Source: an uncultured Microbulbifer sp. (GTDB lineage Bacteria; Pseudomonadota; Gammaproteobacteria; Pseudomonadales; Cellvibrionaceae). Taken from it: a stretch of DNA of 64,000 nucleotides. This document shows positions 26,473 to 35,091 of this stretch, piece by piece; the first letter of the stretch is position 1; each line of letters starts with the position of its first letter. The stretch spans positions 62,001 through 126,000 of the forward strand of contig NZ_CANMKV010000005.1 of assembly GCF_947498635.1 (NCBI RefSeq). The letters are read 5' to 3'. The notes under the pieces are model-generated. The model searched no databases. It had not been told where the DNA came from and was given only the letters and a program-made list of their open reading frames with translations. The position numbers and the translations under genes were made by a program.

Positions 26473-27321
26473 ATGCTGACTTATCCAGAAATCGATCCAG
26501 TGGCCATTGCTATTGGCCCTTTAAAAGTGCACTGGTACGGCCTTATGTACCTGTTCGGCTTTATTGTCGCCTGGTGGCTGGCATTGCGACGCAGCACCAG
26601 GCCCTGGTCCCCGGTGATCAAGTCGGAGGTGGAGGATCTGATTCTCTACTGCGCGATCGGCGTGGTTGTGGGTGGCCGGCTCGGCTACATGTTCTTCTAC
26701 AACTTCCCGCAGCTGATGGAAAATCCGCTTTCCCTGCTCAAAGTGTGGGAAGGTGGCATGAGTTTCCATGGAGGGCTGGTCGGTGTGATGTTAGCCACAG
26801 TGCTCTATGCCCGTAAAATTGGCACAACCTTCCCGGCGCTAATCGACTTTGTCGCCCCGCTGGTGCCCATCGGTCTCGGGTTGGGGCGGCTCGGTAATTT
26901 TATCGGTCAGGAACTTTGGGGCCGCCCAACGGAAGGCCCTTGGGGCATGGTATTTCCCAAGGATCCGGAGTTGTTGGCCAGGCATCCATCACAGCTGTAT
27001 CAGGCTTTTCTCGAAGGGCTGGTGCTCTTTGCGTTGCTCTGGTGGTTCTCCAGCAAGCCGCGCCCACGCCTCGCCGTTGGCGGTATGTTTGTACTTTTTT
27101 ACGGCATTTTCCGCTTCCTGGTGGAGTTTGTAAGAGAGCCGGACGGCCATATAGGCTTTGATCTGTTCGGCTGGATGACCCGCGGTCAGCTTTTGAGTCT
27201 GCCGATGATTGTTGCCGGTATCGCCCTGCTGGTGTGGAGCTACCGCACTCAGCCGCTGCCCCAGGGGCGCGGAAAGGCGAGTAATAAAGAAACACGTTCC
27301 CAGGTAAATGGCGGAGCCTAG
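26473..27321 (+). CDS. lgt: Prolipoprotein diacylglyceryl transferase
   Basis: About 282 residues. Lgt transfers a diacylglyceryl group to the lipobox cysteine of prolipoproteins at the inner membrane. The conserved HGGLVG (in GMSFHGGLVGVML) and the signature GLGRLGNFIGQELWGRPTEG are present, with about seven membrane helices. The frame is open from 26401, but homology starts at MLTYPEIDPVAIAIG, the ATG at 26473. lgt-thyA-folA is a familiar gene order. Confidence 0.95.
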   Translation: MLTYPEIDPVAIAIGPLKVHWYGLMYLFGFIVAWWLALRRSTRPWSPVIKSEVEDLILYCAIGVVVGGRLGYMFFYNFPQLMENPLSLLKVWEGGMSFHGGLVGVMLATVLYARKIGTTFPALIDFVAPLVPIGLGLGRLGNFIGQELWGRPTEGPWGMVFPKDPELLARHPSQLYQAFLEGLVLFALLWWFSSKPRPRLAVGGMFVLFYGIFRFLVEFVREPDGHIGFDLFGWMTRGQLLSLPMIVAGIALLVWSYRTQPLPQGRGKASNKETRSQVNGGA

Positions 27322-27327
27322 ATAGAA

Positions 27328-28161
27328 ATGAAGCAGTACCTCGATCTAATGCGCCATGTGCGTGAAAATGGCACAGTGAAAAGTGACCGTACCGGCACCG
27401 GCACCCTGAGCGTGTTTGGCTATCAAATGCGCTTTGATCTGGCCGAAGGTTTTCCTCTAATTACTACGAAAAAGTGTCATTTGCGCTCGATTGTTCATGA
27501 ACTTCTGTGGTTTTTACAGGGCGATACCAATATTCGCTACCTGCAGGAAAACAAAGTGCGGATCTGGGATGAATGGGCCACCCAGGATGGCGACTTAGGG
27601 CCAGTTTATGGCCACCAATGGCGCTCATGGCCCACTCCAGATGGGCGCAGGATTGACCAGATTGAACAGCTGCTGCAGCAGCTGAAAACCCGCCCGGACT
27701 CCCGCCGTTTGATGGTTAGCGCCTGGAATCCGGCCGACCTTCCCGATGAGGGCGTTTCTCCTGCGGACAATGCCCGCGAGGGACGTATGGCGTTGGCTCC
27801 CTGTCACGCCCTATTTCAGTTCTACGTCGCGGATGGCAGGTTGTCCTGCCAGCTCTATCAGCGCAGCGCCGATATCTTTCTCGGGGTGCCTTTCAATATC
27901 GCTTCCTATAGCCTTTTGACCTTGATGCTGGCGCAGGTGTGTGATTTGCAGCCGGGTGAATTTATCCACACCTTTGGCGATGCGCATCTTTACTCCAATC
28001 ATCTGGAGCAGGTGGAGTTGCAGTTGCAGCGGGAGCCTTTACCTCTGCCCAAAATGCTCCTCAACCCCGAAGTTAAAGACCTCTTTGCTTTCCGCTTTGA
28101 GGATTTCGAGTTGCAGGACTATCGGGCGCACCCGCATATCCCGGCACCAGTAGCGGTTTAG
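27328..28161 (+). CDS. thyA: Thymidylate synthase
   Basis: 277 residues. ThyA methylates dUMP to dTMP using methylene-THF and generates dihydrofolate. [17 protein letters not shown] is the phosphate-binding N-terminal motif, the catalytic cysteine is C159 in [12 protein letters not shown], and [17 protein letters not shown] completes the active site. It is slightly longer than E. coli ThyA (264) because of an insert around residues 140-152 ([14 protein letters not shown]). It starts six bases after lgt and is followed by folA, which regenerates THF from its product. Confidence 0.97.
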   Translation: MKQYLDLMRHVRENGTVKSDRTGTGTLSVFGYQMRFDLAEGFPLITTKKCHLRSIVHELLWFLQGDTNIRYLQENKVRIWDEWATQDGDLGPVYGHQWRSWPTPDGRRIDQIEQLLQQLKTRPDSRRLMVSAWNPADLPDEGVSPADNAREGRMALAPCHALFQFYVADGRLSCQLYQRSADIFLGVPFNIASYSLLTLMLAQVCDLQPGEFIHTFGDAHLYSNHLEQVELQLQREPLPLPKMLLNPEVKDLFAFRFEDFELQDYRAHPHIPAPVAV

Positions 28162-28173
28162 GAGGTGGAATCG

Positions 28174-28683
28174 GTGGATACACCTATTGCACTGATTGCG
28201 GCTGTGGCGCGCAATGGCGCTATCGGTAGGGAAAATCAGCTGCCCTGGCGCATTTCCGGCGACCTGCAGTTCTTTAAGCGCACCACGATGGGGAAACCTA
28301 TCGTGATGGGGCGCAAGACTTATGAGTCTATAGGCCGCCCGCTACCTGGCCGCGCCAATATCGTGATTACCCGCAACCCCAACTGGCAGGCTGAGGGGGT
28401 TGAGGTTGTGGATTCTTTGGCGTCTGCTCTCGAGCTTGCCGGTGGGTATGCCACTGAGACTGGCGCCAGCGAACTGATGGTGATTGGCGGTGCGCAGATT
28501 TACCGCCTGGCTATGCCGCGGGCGGCCCGCCTTTACATCACAGAGGTGGATGCGGAAGTGGCGGGCGATGCGTTCTTTCCTACACTTAATGACTCATGGG
28601 TCGAGGTTGTACGGGAGTGTTACCCAGCCTCCGACAAGAATGAGTACAACTACGCATTAGTTCAGTACGACAGATTTAAATAA
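28174..28683 (+). CDS. folA: Dihydrofolate reductase
   Basis: About 169 residues. FolA reduces dihydrofolate to THF with NADPH. Motifs include IAAVARNGAIGRENQLPWRI, MGRKTYESIGRPLPGR and VIGGAQIYRLAMPRAARLYITE. The GTG at 28165 is part of the GGAGG ribosome binding site itself, so it cannot be the start; the GTG at 28174, eight bases downstream of GGAGG, is the logical one. The stop of thyA is 12 bases upstream, making thyA-folA a tight pair. Confidence 0.95.
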   Translation: MDTPIALIAAVARNGAIGRENQLPWRISGDLQFFKRTTMGKPIVMGRKTYESIGRPLPGRANIVITRNPNWQAEGVEVVDSLASALELAGGYATETGASELMVIGGAQIYRLAMPRAARLYITEVDAEVAGDAFFPTLNDSWVEVVRECYPASDKNEYNYALVQYDRFK

Positions 28684-28690
28684 AAACAAT

Positions 28691-28720
28691 TTGATTAAAA
28701 GTTGATCAATCTGTTAAATT
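28691..28720 (+). promoter_or_regulatory. Candidate promoter of the TonB operon
   Basis: TTGATT (28691-28696), an 18-base spacer and TAAATT (28715-28720). It lies about 250 bases before the first gene of the operon, leaving a long leader with no recognised riboswitch. I saw no convincing Fur box. Confidence 0.35.
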
Positions 28721-28970
28721 CTGCGACAGCTTACACAAGGAACTTCGCCGCTAATGTGTGCAAGCGACCCGGTTTTGTTACCTGGGTGTTACCTTGCTAC
28801 CCATGCGGGCCGATGCTGGCAATCGGCATTTGAATAATCAAATCGGCTGTTTACAATGTGCGGCTCTTAGCTGTCTTCTAACCAATGTTTTTAAAACAAA
28901 AGGACACCGCGTTGTGGCAGCTAACTCATCGCGACCATGTTGTGAAATATTGAACCCACTGGGGGGTCTA

Positions 28971-29753
28971 ATGAAAACCAAGCGATTCATGGCTGTGGCG
29001 CTGACCACTGCGTTGTCTGCCGGCGCGCTCTACGGCAGCGTAGCCACTGCGGATACTCTCGATAACGTACTCGCCGTCGGCCAGCAGAAAACCACTGCGG
29101 CCCAGGCATCGCAAAAGCGCATCGACAAGATTGCCGAAGAAACCAGCGGCCTGCTGCAGGACTTCAAGGTGGTTAATAAAGAAATCGATGGTCTGCGAGT
29201 GTATAACCGTCAGCTGGAAAAACAGCTGGCCAATCAGCTCGAAGTGATCAATGAGCTGGATGATTCCATTGCCAACGTCACGGTAATTGAGCGTCAGATC
29301 CAGCCGCTGATTCTGCGTATGCTGGACGGCCTGGAACAGTTCATTGAACTGGATGCCCCGTTCAAACTGGACGAGCGCATGGCCAACCTCGAAGGCGTAA
29401 AGAACAATATGGACCGTTCCGATATTACCGTTGCGGAAAAATTCCGCCAGGTACTGGAACTGTACAATTTCGAAGCGGAATACGCGCGTAAGATCGACAC
29501 TTACGGCGATTCCCTGAACGTCAACGGTCAGGAGCGCGAAGTGAAAGTGCTGCAAATTGGCCGTATTGCCCTGCTGGCTCAGACCACGGATTCCAAGATT
29601 TCTCTCGCCTACGACAAAGGCCAAAAAGCCTGGGTTGAGATTGATGCTGGCGAATACCGCCGCGCCCTCATGAACGGCCTCAAGATCGCCAAGAAGCAGG
29701 CCACTATCGATATCATGACTATGCCGATCGCGGCACCGGAGGCAGCGCAATGA
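28971..29753 (+). CDS. DUF3450 periplasmic coiled-coil protein
   Basis: 260 residues. A signal peptide (MKTKRFMAVALTTALSAGALYGSVATA) precedes a long amphipathic coiled coil (about residues 40-110, QASQKRIDKIAEETSGLLQD) and a C-terminal domain. DUF3450 proteins nearly always open this type of TonB-energising operon in marine gammaproteobacteria; their role is unknown but presumably structural in the periplasm. The frame is open upstream to 28758, but GGGGGTCTA before the ATG at 28971 and the signal peptide fix the start. It overlaps the next gene by four bases (ATGA). Confidence 0.9.
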   Translation: MKTKRFMAVALTTALSAGALYGSVATADTLDNVLAVGQQKTTAAQASQKRIDKIAEETSGLLQDFKVVNKEIDGLRVYNRQLEKQLANQLEVINELDDSIANVTVIERQIQPLILRMLDGLEQFIELDAPFKLDERMANLEGVKNNMDRSDITVAEKFRQVLELYNFEAEYARKIDTYGDSLNVNGQEREVKVLQIGRIALLAQTTDSKISLAYDKGQKAWVEIDAGEYRRALMNGLKIAKKQATIDIMTMPIAAPEAAQ

Positions 29754-31120
29754 AATCCTCTATCGCCAAACGTGTACTAGTTGCAGCAGCGGCTGGCCTG
29801 ATCAGCTTCTCAGCTGTTGCACAGGAAAAAGCCTCCTCTCTCGACGACCTGCTCAAGATGGTTAAGCAATCCAAGGTTGCCGAGTCCAAGGAGCACAGGC
29901 AGCGCGAAGCCGAGTTCCGCCGTCAGAAGTCCAACCAGCAGAGCCTGCTGAAGAAAGCCAAAGACACCCGCACCGCTGAAGAGAAACGCTCTGCCGAACT
30001 GGAAAAGAAATACCAGGAACAGGAAGTGGCTGTAGACCAGAAGCGTCAGCAGCTGGATGAGCGCCTGGGTTCTTTGAAAGAACTGTTCGGCCATATGTCT
30101 TCTACCGCGGCAGATCTGCGTGCGAACGTTGGTTCCTCTCTGGTTTCCGCTCAGTACCCCGGTCGTACCGAGTTTATCGACGGCCTGCTGGCCAAGATGA
30201 ACAGTGCAACCAAGTTGCCGACTATCGAGGAAATCGAGCGTCTGTGGTTTGAATTGCAACGTGAAACCGTAGAATCCGGCAAGGTTGTTAAGTTCAACGC
30301 TACGGTGATTAAGCCCAGCGGCGAGCAGGCTGAGCAGGAGGTGGTTCGTGTTGGTAACTTTAACTTGGTTTCCAACGGCAAGTACCTGGAAATGAACGAC
30401 GCCTACAAAATGGCGGAACTGATTCGCCAGCCGGATGCCAAGTTCCAAAGCATGGCGGAAAGCCTGCAGGCTTCCACCGCTGGGTTCAGTGCTTTTGGTG
30501 TTGACCCGACTGGTCCTACGGGCGGCTCCTACTTGAAAGCTATGATCAACAGCCCCGACCTCGTTGAGCGCTGGCACCAGGGCGGCATCGTTGGCTACAT
30601 CATCTCTGCGGTTGGTGTATTCGCCATGCTGCTGGCCATCTTCCGCCTGATCGTACTGACCGGTGTTAGTGCCAAAGTAAGTGCTCAGCTGCGTTCCTCT
30701 ACCCCGAACACCAACAACCCACTGGGTCGTGTACTGGCTGTTGCGGAAGAGAACAAAGGTGTCGACGGCGAGACTCTCGAGCTGAAGATGGAAGAGGCCG
30801 TATTGAAAGAGCGCCCGGCGGTAGAGTCTGGTCTCAACCTGTTGAAGATCATTGCCATGGTAGCCCCGCTGCTGGGTCTGCTGGGTACCGTTACCGGTAT
30901 GATCATTACCTTCCAGGCGATCACTATCTTCGGTGCCGGTGATCCTAAAGCAATGGCTGGTGGTATCTCTTCCGCCCTGATCACCACCGTTCTGGGTCTG
31001 GTAGTGGCTATCCCCACTGTACTGATGCACACCGTAGTCAACGGTCGCGCCAAGCGTGTCCTGCACATTCTGGAAGAGCAGAGTGCCGGTATCGTGGCAG
31101 AAAACGCCGAGCGTAAATAA
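29750..31120 (+). CDS. MotA/TolQ/ExbB proton channel protein with periplasmic coiled coil
   Basis: 456 residues. A signal peptide (about 1-24) is followed by a coiled coil (35-110, rich in EKRSAELEKKYQEQEV), a periplasmic domain, then an ExbB/TolQ-type membrane part. GYIISAVGVFAMLLAIFRLI is one helix; KIIAMVAPLLGLLGTVTGMI and GISSALITTVLGLVVAIP are the conserved channel helices. This long form is a second, atypical ExbB that pairs with the DUF3450 gene before it (four-base overlap). It should conduct protons together with an ExbD, feeding TonB. Confidence 0.9.
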   Translation: MKSSIAKRVLVAAAAGLISFSAVAQEKASSLDDLLKMVKQSKVAESKEHRQREAEFRRQKSNQQSLLKKAKDTRTAEEKRSAELEKKYQEQEVAVDQKRQQLDERLGSLKELFGHMSSTAADLRANVGSSLVSAQYPGRTEFIDGLLAKMNSATKLPTIEEIERLWFELQRETVESGKVVKFNATVIKPSGEQAEQEVVRVGNFNLVSNGKYLEMNDAYKMAELIRQPDAKFQSMAESLQASTAGFSAFGVDPTGPTGGSYLKAMINSPDLVERWHQGGIVGYIISAVGVFAMLLAIFRLIVLTGVSAKVSAQLRSSTPNTNNPLGRVLAVAEENKGVDGETLELKMEEAVLKERPAVESGLNLLKIIAMVAPLLGLLGTVTGMIITFQAITIFGAGDPKAMAGGISSALITTVLGLVVAIPTVLMHTVVNGRAKRVLHILEEQSAGIVAENAERK

Positions 31121-31134
31121 GAGGAGGCGGCAAC

Positions 31135-31662
31135 ATGCACGCATTAAATGACGCATGGGCCGCCGTCAACGCCTTTATGGCGTCGGGCGGGCCAGTACTG
31201 TTCCTGATCGCCGGCCTGACCTTCTTTATGTGGACGCTGATTTTTGAACGTGTTTTTTACTTTAACAAAGCGTTAAAGAGCGACGTTCAAGGTGCGGTAG
31301 ACCAGTGGGAGGAGCGCAACGAGCGCAAATCCTGGTCTTCCCACCAGATCCGTTACGCGATGATTTCCCGGGTATCCGAGAAGATTCAGGACAATATGGA
31401 CATGATCCAGGCCTGTGTTGCCCTAGCACCTCTGTTCGGGCTGCTGGGTACGGTCTGGGGCATGATCAACGTGTTCGATGTTCTCGCGATTACTGGTGGT
31501 GGCGACGCCAAACAGATGGCCAGTGGTGTATCCATGGCAACTATCCCGACGATGGCGGGTATGGTTGCGGCCCTCTCTGGTGTATTTGCCAACACCTATC
31601 TCGCTCGTAAGGCTGAGCGTGAGACCCAGCTTTTGGAAGATCATCTGACCATGGATCACTAG
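31135..31662 (+). CDS. exbB: ExbB proton channel subunit
   Basis: 175 residues, the short ExbB form with three membrane helices (VLFLIAGLTFFMWTLIFERV, then the conserved ACVALAPLFGLLGTVWGMIN and MASGVSMATIPTMAGMVAAL). It has the same AGxS/T channel features as TolQ/MotA. It follows the long paralogue by 14 bases with GAGGAGG just before the ATG. With ExbD it uses proton flow to energise TonB. Confidence 0.93.
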   Translation: MHALNDAWAAVNAFMASGGPVLFLIAGLTFFMWTLIFERVFYFNKALKSDVQGAVDQWEERNERKSWSSHQIRYAMISRVSEKIQDNMDMIQACVALAPLFGLLGTVWGMINVFDVLAITGGGDAKQMASGVSMATIPTMAGMVAALSGVFANTYLARKAERETQLLEDHLTMDH

Positions 31663-31776
31663 GCACACATCAGCGAATAGGCGAGCTTATTTGCTGTGAA
31701 GGTTTAGCCAAGCCAGAAATTTTCGCCGGGGGCCCTCTCTGGGCTTCCGCCGGAAAAGTTCGCTAAGAGAGTTGCT

Positions 31777-32178
31777 ATGAGCAAAAGACAAAATACGGCA
31801 GAAGAAGAAGCCGGCGCTATCGACCTCACGCCCATGCTGGACGTGGTGTTTATCATGCTGATCTTCTTTATCGTCACCGCGACCTTTATCAAGGAGCCGG
31901 GTGCTGATGTTGTGAAGCCGGAAGCGACAACCGCAGAACTCAAAGCCGCCTCAATTCTGGTAGCGATCAACGATAGTGATGAGATCTGGATTGCCAAAGA
32001 TAAGGTTGATGAGCGCCAGGTAAAGATTGTCCTGGAACGCCTCTACTCGGAAAACCCGAAAGGGTGGTTGGTGATTCAGCCCGATAAGGAAGCGAGTATT
32101 GAGAAGATTGCCCTGATTGCGGAAGCGGCCAGGAAGATCGGTATCAAGAAAGTTTCGGTCGCGACAGAAAAGAGTTAA
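31777..32178 (+). CDS. exbD: ExbD proton channel subunit
   Basis: 133 residues. The single membrane helix carries the essential aspartate, D22 in IDLTPMLDVVFIMLIFFIVT, the proton-bearing residue of ExbD/TolR. The rest is the periplasmic domain that dimerises. The gap from exbB is 114 bases, with a GC-rich hairpin-like stretch around 31722-31760, but the genes continue in the same direction. Confidence 0.93.
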   Translation: MSKRQNTAEEEAGAIDLTPMLDVVFIMLIFFIVTATFIKEPGADVVKPEATTAELKAASILVAINDSDEIWIAKDKVDERQVKIVLERLYSENPKGWLVIQPDKEASIEKIALIAEAARKIGIKKVSVATEKS

Positions 32179-32183
32179 CAGCT

Positions 32184-32801
32184 ATGAATCCGGTAAGACT
32201 TCTTGGGGCAGGTACGCTGGCAGTAGCCACAACCTTTGGCCTCATCTTCACCATGCATCAGCTGATTGCGGCAAACATGAAGGCTCCAGAGGACAAGGAG
32301 CAGTTCAAAGTTGCCGATGTGGTGATGCCTGAGCAGAAGATTGAAACACAGTACGATACGACCAAGCCGGTGAAACCGGAGGATCCTGAGACTCCGCCGC
32401 CGGAAATGCCAGAGCCGGAGTTCGAAGAACCGGACATCGATGGTGGCATCAGCATTTCTGCACCGAAAGCCTCTGGTGGTGTCAAGCTTACGGGCTTTAG
32501 CTTTGGTGAGGGTGATTATCTGCCGATCGTCAAGGTTCAGCCTCAGTATCCACGCCGCGCTCTTCAGCGAGGTATGGAAGGCTTTGTGATTGTTGAATAC
32601 ACGGTGACCACCAACGGTTCTGTGCGCGACCCCAAAGTGGTCGAAGCTTTTACCCTGGACGGCAAGCCGACCTCTGTTTTTAACAGGGCCGCGCTCAAGT
32701 CTGCGCTGAAGTATAAGTACAAGCCGCGGGTAGTTGATGGCAAGCCGACTGAAGTCCCCAATGTGCGGACTAAGATTAGCTTTAATATGGCTAAGGACTA
32801 A
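32184..32801 (+). CDS. tonB: TonB-family energy transducer
   Basis: 205 residues. An N-terminal anchor (GTLAVATTFGLIFTMHQLIA, with a C-terminal HQLI like E. coli TonB's HQVI) is followed by a short P/E-rich spacer (KPEDPETPPPEMPEPEFEEP) and the C-terminal TonB domain with VQPQYPRRALQRGMEGFVIV and FNRAALKSALKYKYKP. The spacer is shorter than in E. coli TonB. It starts five bases after exbD. Confidence 0.93.
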   Translation: MNPVRLLGAGTLAVATTFGLIFTMHQLIAANMKAPEDKEQFKVADVVMPEQKIETQYDTTKPVKPEDPETPPPEMPEPEFEEPDIDGGISISAPKASGGVKLTGFSFGEGDYLPIVKVQPQYPRRALQRGMEGFVIVEYTVTTNGSVRDPKVVEAFTLDGKPTSVFNRAALKSALKYKYKPRVVDGKPTEVPNVRTKISFNMAKD

Positions 32802-32813
32802 GGGGGAAGCACT

Positions 32814-34166
32814 ATGAAGTTGACAAGCATTCGCAAAGGTTTGTCCAAGCTCGCTCTGCGCACCTCTGTGGCACTACCCCTGGTGCTGGCACCGGCGGTC
32901 AGTGTCACCGTGCTCGAAGCAGCGGGTGTTTCCGCACCTTTCGCTTCTGCCCTGGCGCAGGAGCAAAAAAAGCCCAGCAAACAGAAGAGCCGCAAAGTAC
33001 CGGCTATGCGCGAAGCCGCGTATAAAAAGCTGGAAAAAGCCCAGGAAGCTGCCGACGCAGAGGACTGGGCGGGCGCCCTTGTCGCGCTGAAGGAGATGGA
33101 TGCGAGTAAGAAGCGGTACAACGGCTATGAAGTAGCGCAGATGTACAATTTCTTCGGTGTCGTTTACTACAGTACTGAGCGTTATAAGCAGGCAATCCCG
33201 TACTTTAAGAAAGTATTGAGCCAGGGTGAGAAAAACCTACCGGTGGCACTTGAAGTGGGAACCTTATTCACTCTTGCTCAGCTCTACTTCGTCACAGAGG
33301 ACTACAAGCAGGCGATCAATTACCTGAACCAATGGTTCAAAGTTTCCGATCGTATTACTGCCGACTCCTACGCTTTGCGTGCCCAGGCTTATAACCAGGT
33401 TGGCAATCAGAGCAAGGCACTCGCGGATATTAATGTTGCGGTGTCCATGTACGAGAAAGAGGGCAAGGTACCGAAAGAGGGGTGGTACGGTCTTCAGCAG
33501 TACATTTACTTCGAGCGCAGTGATTATAAAAAAGTAGCCGGTGTTCTGGAAAAGCTGGTGCAGCATTATCCGAAGCCTGTGTATTACAAAACACTGGCTG
33601 CGATGTATGGCGAGCTCAAACGCGATAAAGACCAGCTGCATATGATGGAGGCGGCTTATCTTGCCGGCGCTTTGGAGAAGGATCGGGACCTGTTGAACAT
33701 GGGTTATCTCTTTATGGGGCATGATATGCCTTATAAGGGGGCCAAGGTGATTGCCAAGGGCATCAAAGAGAAGAAGATTCCACGTACAGCCAAGAACCTG
33801 GAGACACTTGCCCAGGCTTACCAGATGGCTCAAGAGCTGCAAAAAGCGATCCCCCAGCTGGAAGCGGCCGCTAGTCTTTCCGACAAGGGTGAAATCTACT
33901 CGCGTCTGGCTGGTATCTACCTGGATCTGGACCAGAATGAGAAAGCCATTTCCATGGGTAAAAAAGCTCTAAAGAAAGGCAATATCAAGCGTGTTGATAC
34001 CCTGCATGTCGTGATGGGCATGGCGAATGCCAACTTGAAGCGCTATGACGCCGCTTTAGTAAGTCTTAAAAAGGCTGAAAAAGATGAACGCTCTGAGAAG
34101 TTTGCCAAGCAGTGGATAGCCTTTGTGAAAGGTGAACAGGAGCGTGAAAAGCAGCTGGCAATTTAA
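32814..34166 (+). CDS. TPR-repeat periplasmic protein of the TonB operon
   Basis: 450 residues. A long N-terminal segment with a signal-like hydrophobic region (to about residue 45, ending FASALAQ) precedes multiple tetratricopeptide repeats, for example YEVAQMYNFFGVVYYSTERYKQAIPYFKK-type helices (in two stretches) and EIYSRLAGIYLDLDQNEKAI. TPR proteins are scaffolds. Its position, closing the DUF3450-ExbB-ExbB-ExbD-TonB operon, implies a periplasmic partner of the complex. The operon ends at the terminator at 34196. Confidence 0.88.
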   Translation: MKLTSIRKGLSKLALRTSVALPLVLAPAVSVTVLEAAGVSAPFASALAQEQKKPSKQKSRKVPAMREAAYKKLEKAQEAADAEDWAGALVALKEMDASKKRYNGYEVAQMYNFFGVVYYSTERYKQAIPYFKKVLSQGEKNLPVALEVGTLFTLAQLYFVTEDYKQAINYLNQWFKVSDRITADSYALRAQAYNQVGNQSKALADINVAVSMYEKEGKVPKEGWYGLQQYIYFERSDYKKVAGVLEKLVQHYPKPVYYKTLAAMYGELKRDKDQLHMMEAAYLAGALEKDRDLLNMGYLFMGHDMPYKGAKVIAKGIKEKKIPRTAKNLETLAQAYQMAQELQKAIPQLEAAASLSDKGEIYSRLAGIYLDLDQNEKAISMGKKALKKGNIKRVDTLHVVMGMANANLKRYDAALVSLKKAEKDERSEKFAKQWIAFVKGEQEREKQLAI

Positions 34167-34195
34167 TTGTTGAGTTAGCTTTTTAGGTCCTCGAG

Positions 34196-34225
34196 AAAGC
34201 CGTGCAGAAATGCACGGCTTTTTTT
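34196..34225 (+). terminator. Terminator of the TonB operon
   Basis: AAAGCCGTGCA, GAAA loop, TGCACGGCTT and a T-run. A textbook stem and tail placed 29 bases after the TPR gene. Confidence 0.93.
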
Positions 34226-34286
34226 ATGTTCTTTTACTTCTGATTTCCAATACAAAAAATTGAGAAAACCTGTATTAACGAACTAT

Positions 34287-34314
34287 TTGCATTTTTATAT
34301 AAATTGGCTAATGA
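34287..34314 (+). promoter_or_regulatory. Candidate promoter of the second tonB gene
   Basis: TTGCAT (34287-34292), a 16-base AT-rich spacer and TAATGA (34309-34314). The region 34260-34320 is strongly AT-rich. The match is weak, but the gene needs its own promoter because it lies between two terminators. Confidence 0.3.
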
Positions 34315-34393
34315 TTAGAGTCAGCTGATCAGCTTTTTCCATTACGGCACTTGGATGCCTTTTACGCACCCTAATAACAATAGGAGAGGTGTT

Positions 34394-35044
34394 ATGGATA
34401 GAGCTTGCACGCCAATTTCCAGCCCCGAATTTTTCCCTACCCACTTGCTTTCTAGTTATGCGAAGGGCTTAGCCTACGCTGCCCTGACCACCCTCGGGTT
34501 GATTTTTTTAATGAGCCAGTTGATCTCCACTCGTTTTGAGGAGCCTCTAGCAAAGCCATTACCGACGATTCAGCCTATCGATATTACCGAGAAGAAAGTG
34601 GTTACCATGAAAGAGTATGAGGCACCGGCAAGCCCTCAGGAAGTTCCGCCAACGCTTCAGCCTCCCAGAGAGAAAGAAGATGTAAAGGTTATAAATACCA
34701 ATACAACAGTGACGCCTCCGGTTGTTATTAACGAAGGCATTTTTGATTTGGTATCGAGAGACCCTTTGCCTGTTTATAAGCCCGCACCGCGTTACCCCAG
34801 TGCGGCTCTGCGCAGAGGCATAGAGGGGTACGTGATTGTAGAGTTTGTGATAACCAAAACCGGCGCGGTACGTAATGTCAGGGTCGTTGCTGGCTATGAT
34901 AGCGCCGGTAATGCCACCAGCGTATTTAACCGCTCGGCGCTGGCAGCGGCAGAGCGCTTCAAATATCAGCCGCAAGTGGAAGATGGCCAGCCGGTTGAGC
35001 GCTATGGCGTGCGCAATCGTATTGCCTATAAATTGGCGCAATAA
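34394..35044 (+). CDS. Second TonB-family energy transducer
   Basis: 216 residues from the ATG at 34394 (AGGAGAGG just upstream). It has an N-terminal cytosolic tail of about 25 residues, a membrane helix (AYAALTTLGLIFLMSQLI), a short proline/glutamate spacer and a C-terminal TonB domain with KPAPRYPSAALRRGIEGYVIVE (in two stretches) and FNRSALAAAERFKYQPQVE. It is a clear paralogue of the operon tonB at 32184 but stands alone between two terminators, so it is separately regulated. It likely serves different TonB-dependent receptors. Confidence 0.9.
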   Translation: MDRACTPISSPEFFPTHLLSSYAKGLAYAALTTLGLIFLMSQLISTRFEEPLAKPLPTIQPIDITEKKVVTMKEYEAPASPQEVPPTLQPPREKEDVKVINTNTTVTPPVVINEGIFDLVSRDPLPVYKPAPRYPSAALRRGIEGYVIVEFVITKTGAVRNVRVVAGYDSAGNATSVFNRSALAAAERFKYQPQVEDGQPVERYGVRNRIAYKLAQ

Positions 35045-35072
35045 AAAAACGGCCCACTGGGGCCGTTTTTTT
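35043..35072. terminator. Bidirectional terminator between the second tonB and ilvD
   Basis: A-run, CGGCCC, ACTG loop, GGGCCG (with one extra G) and a T-run. Works for both convergent genes. Confidence 0.88.
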
Positions 35073-35091
35073 AAATCCCAGGTATTTCTAC

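Noticed and set aside
28684..28970. Possible Fur box before the TonB operon
   Set aside because: Only short AT-rich partial matches; no 19-base match to the GATAATGATAATCATTATC consensus.
29810..31156. 448-codon open frame antisense to the ExbB gene
   Set aside because: It lies wholly opposite clear ExbB coding sequence; its residue content is an artefact of the + strand codon use and it has no family signature.
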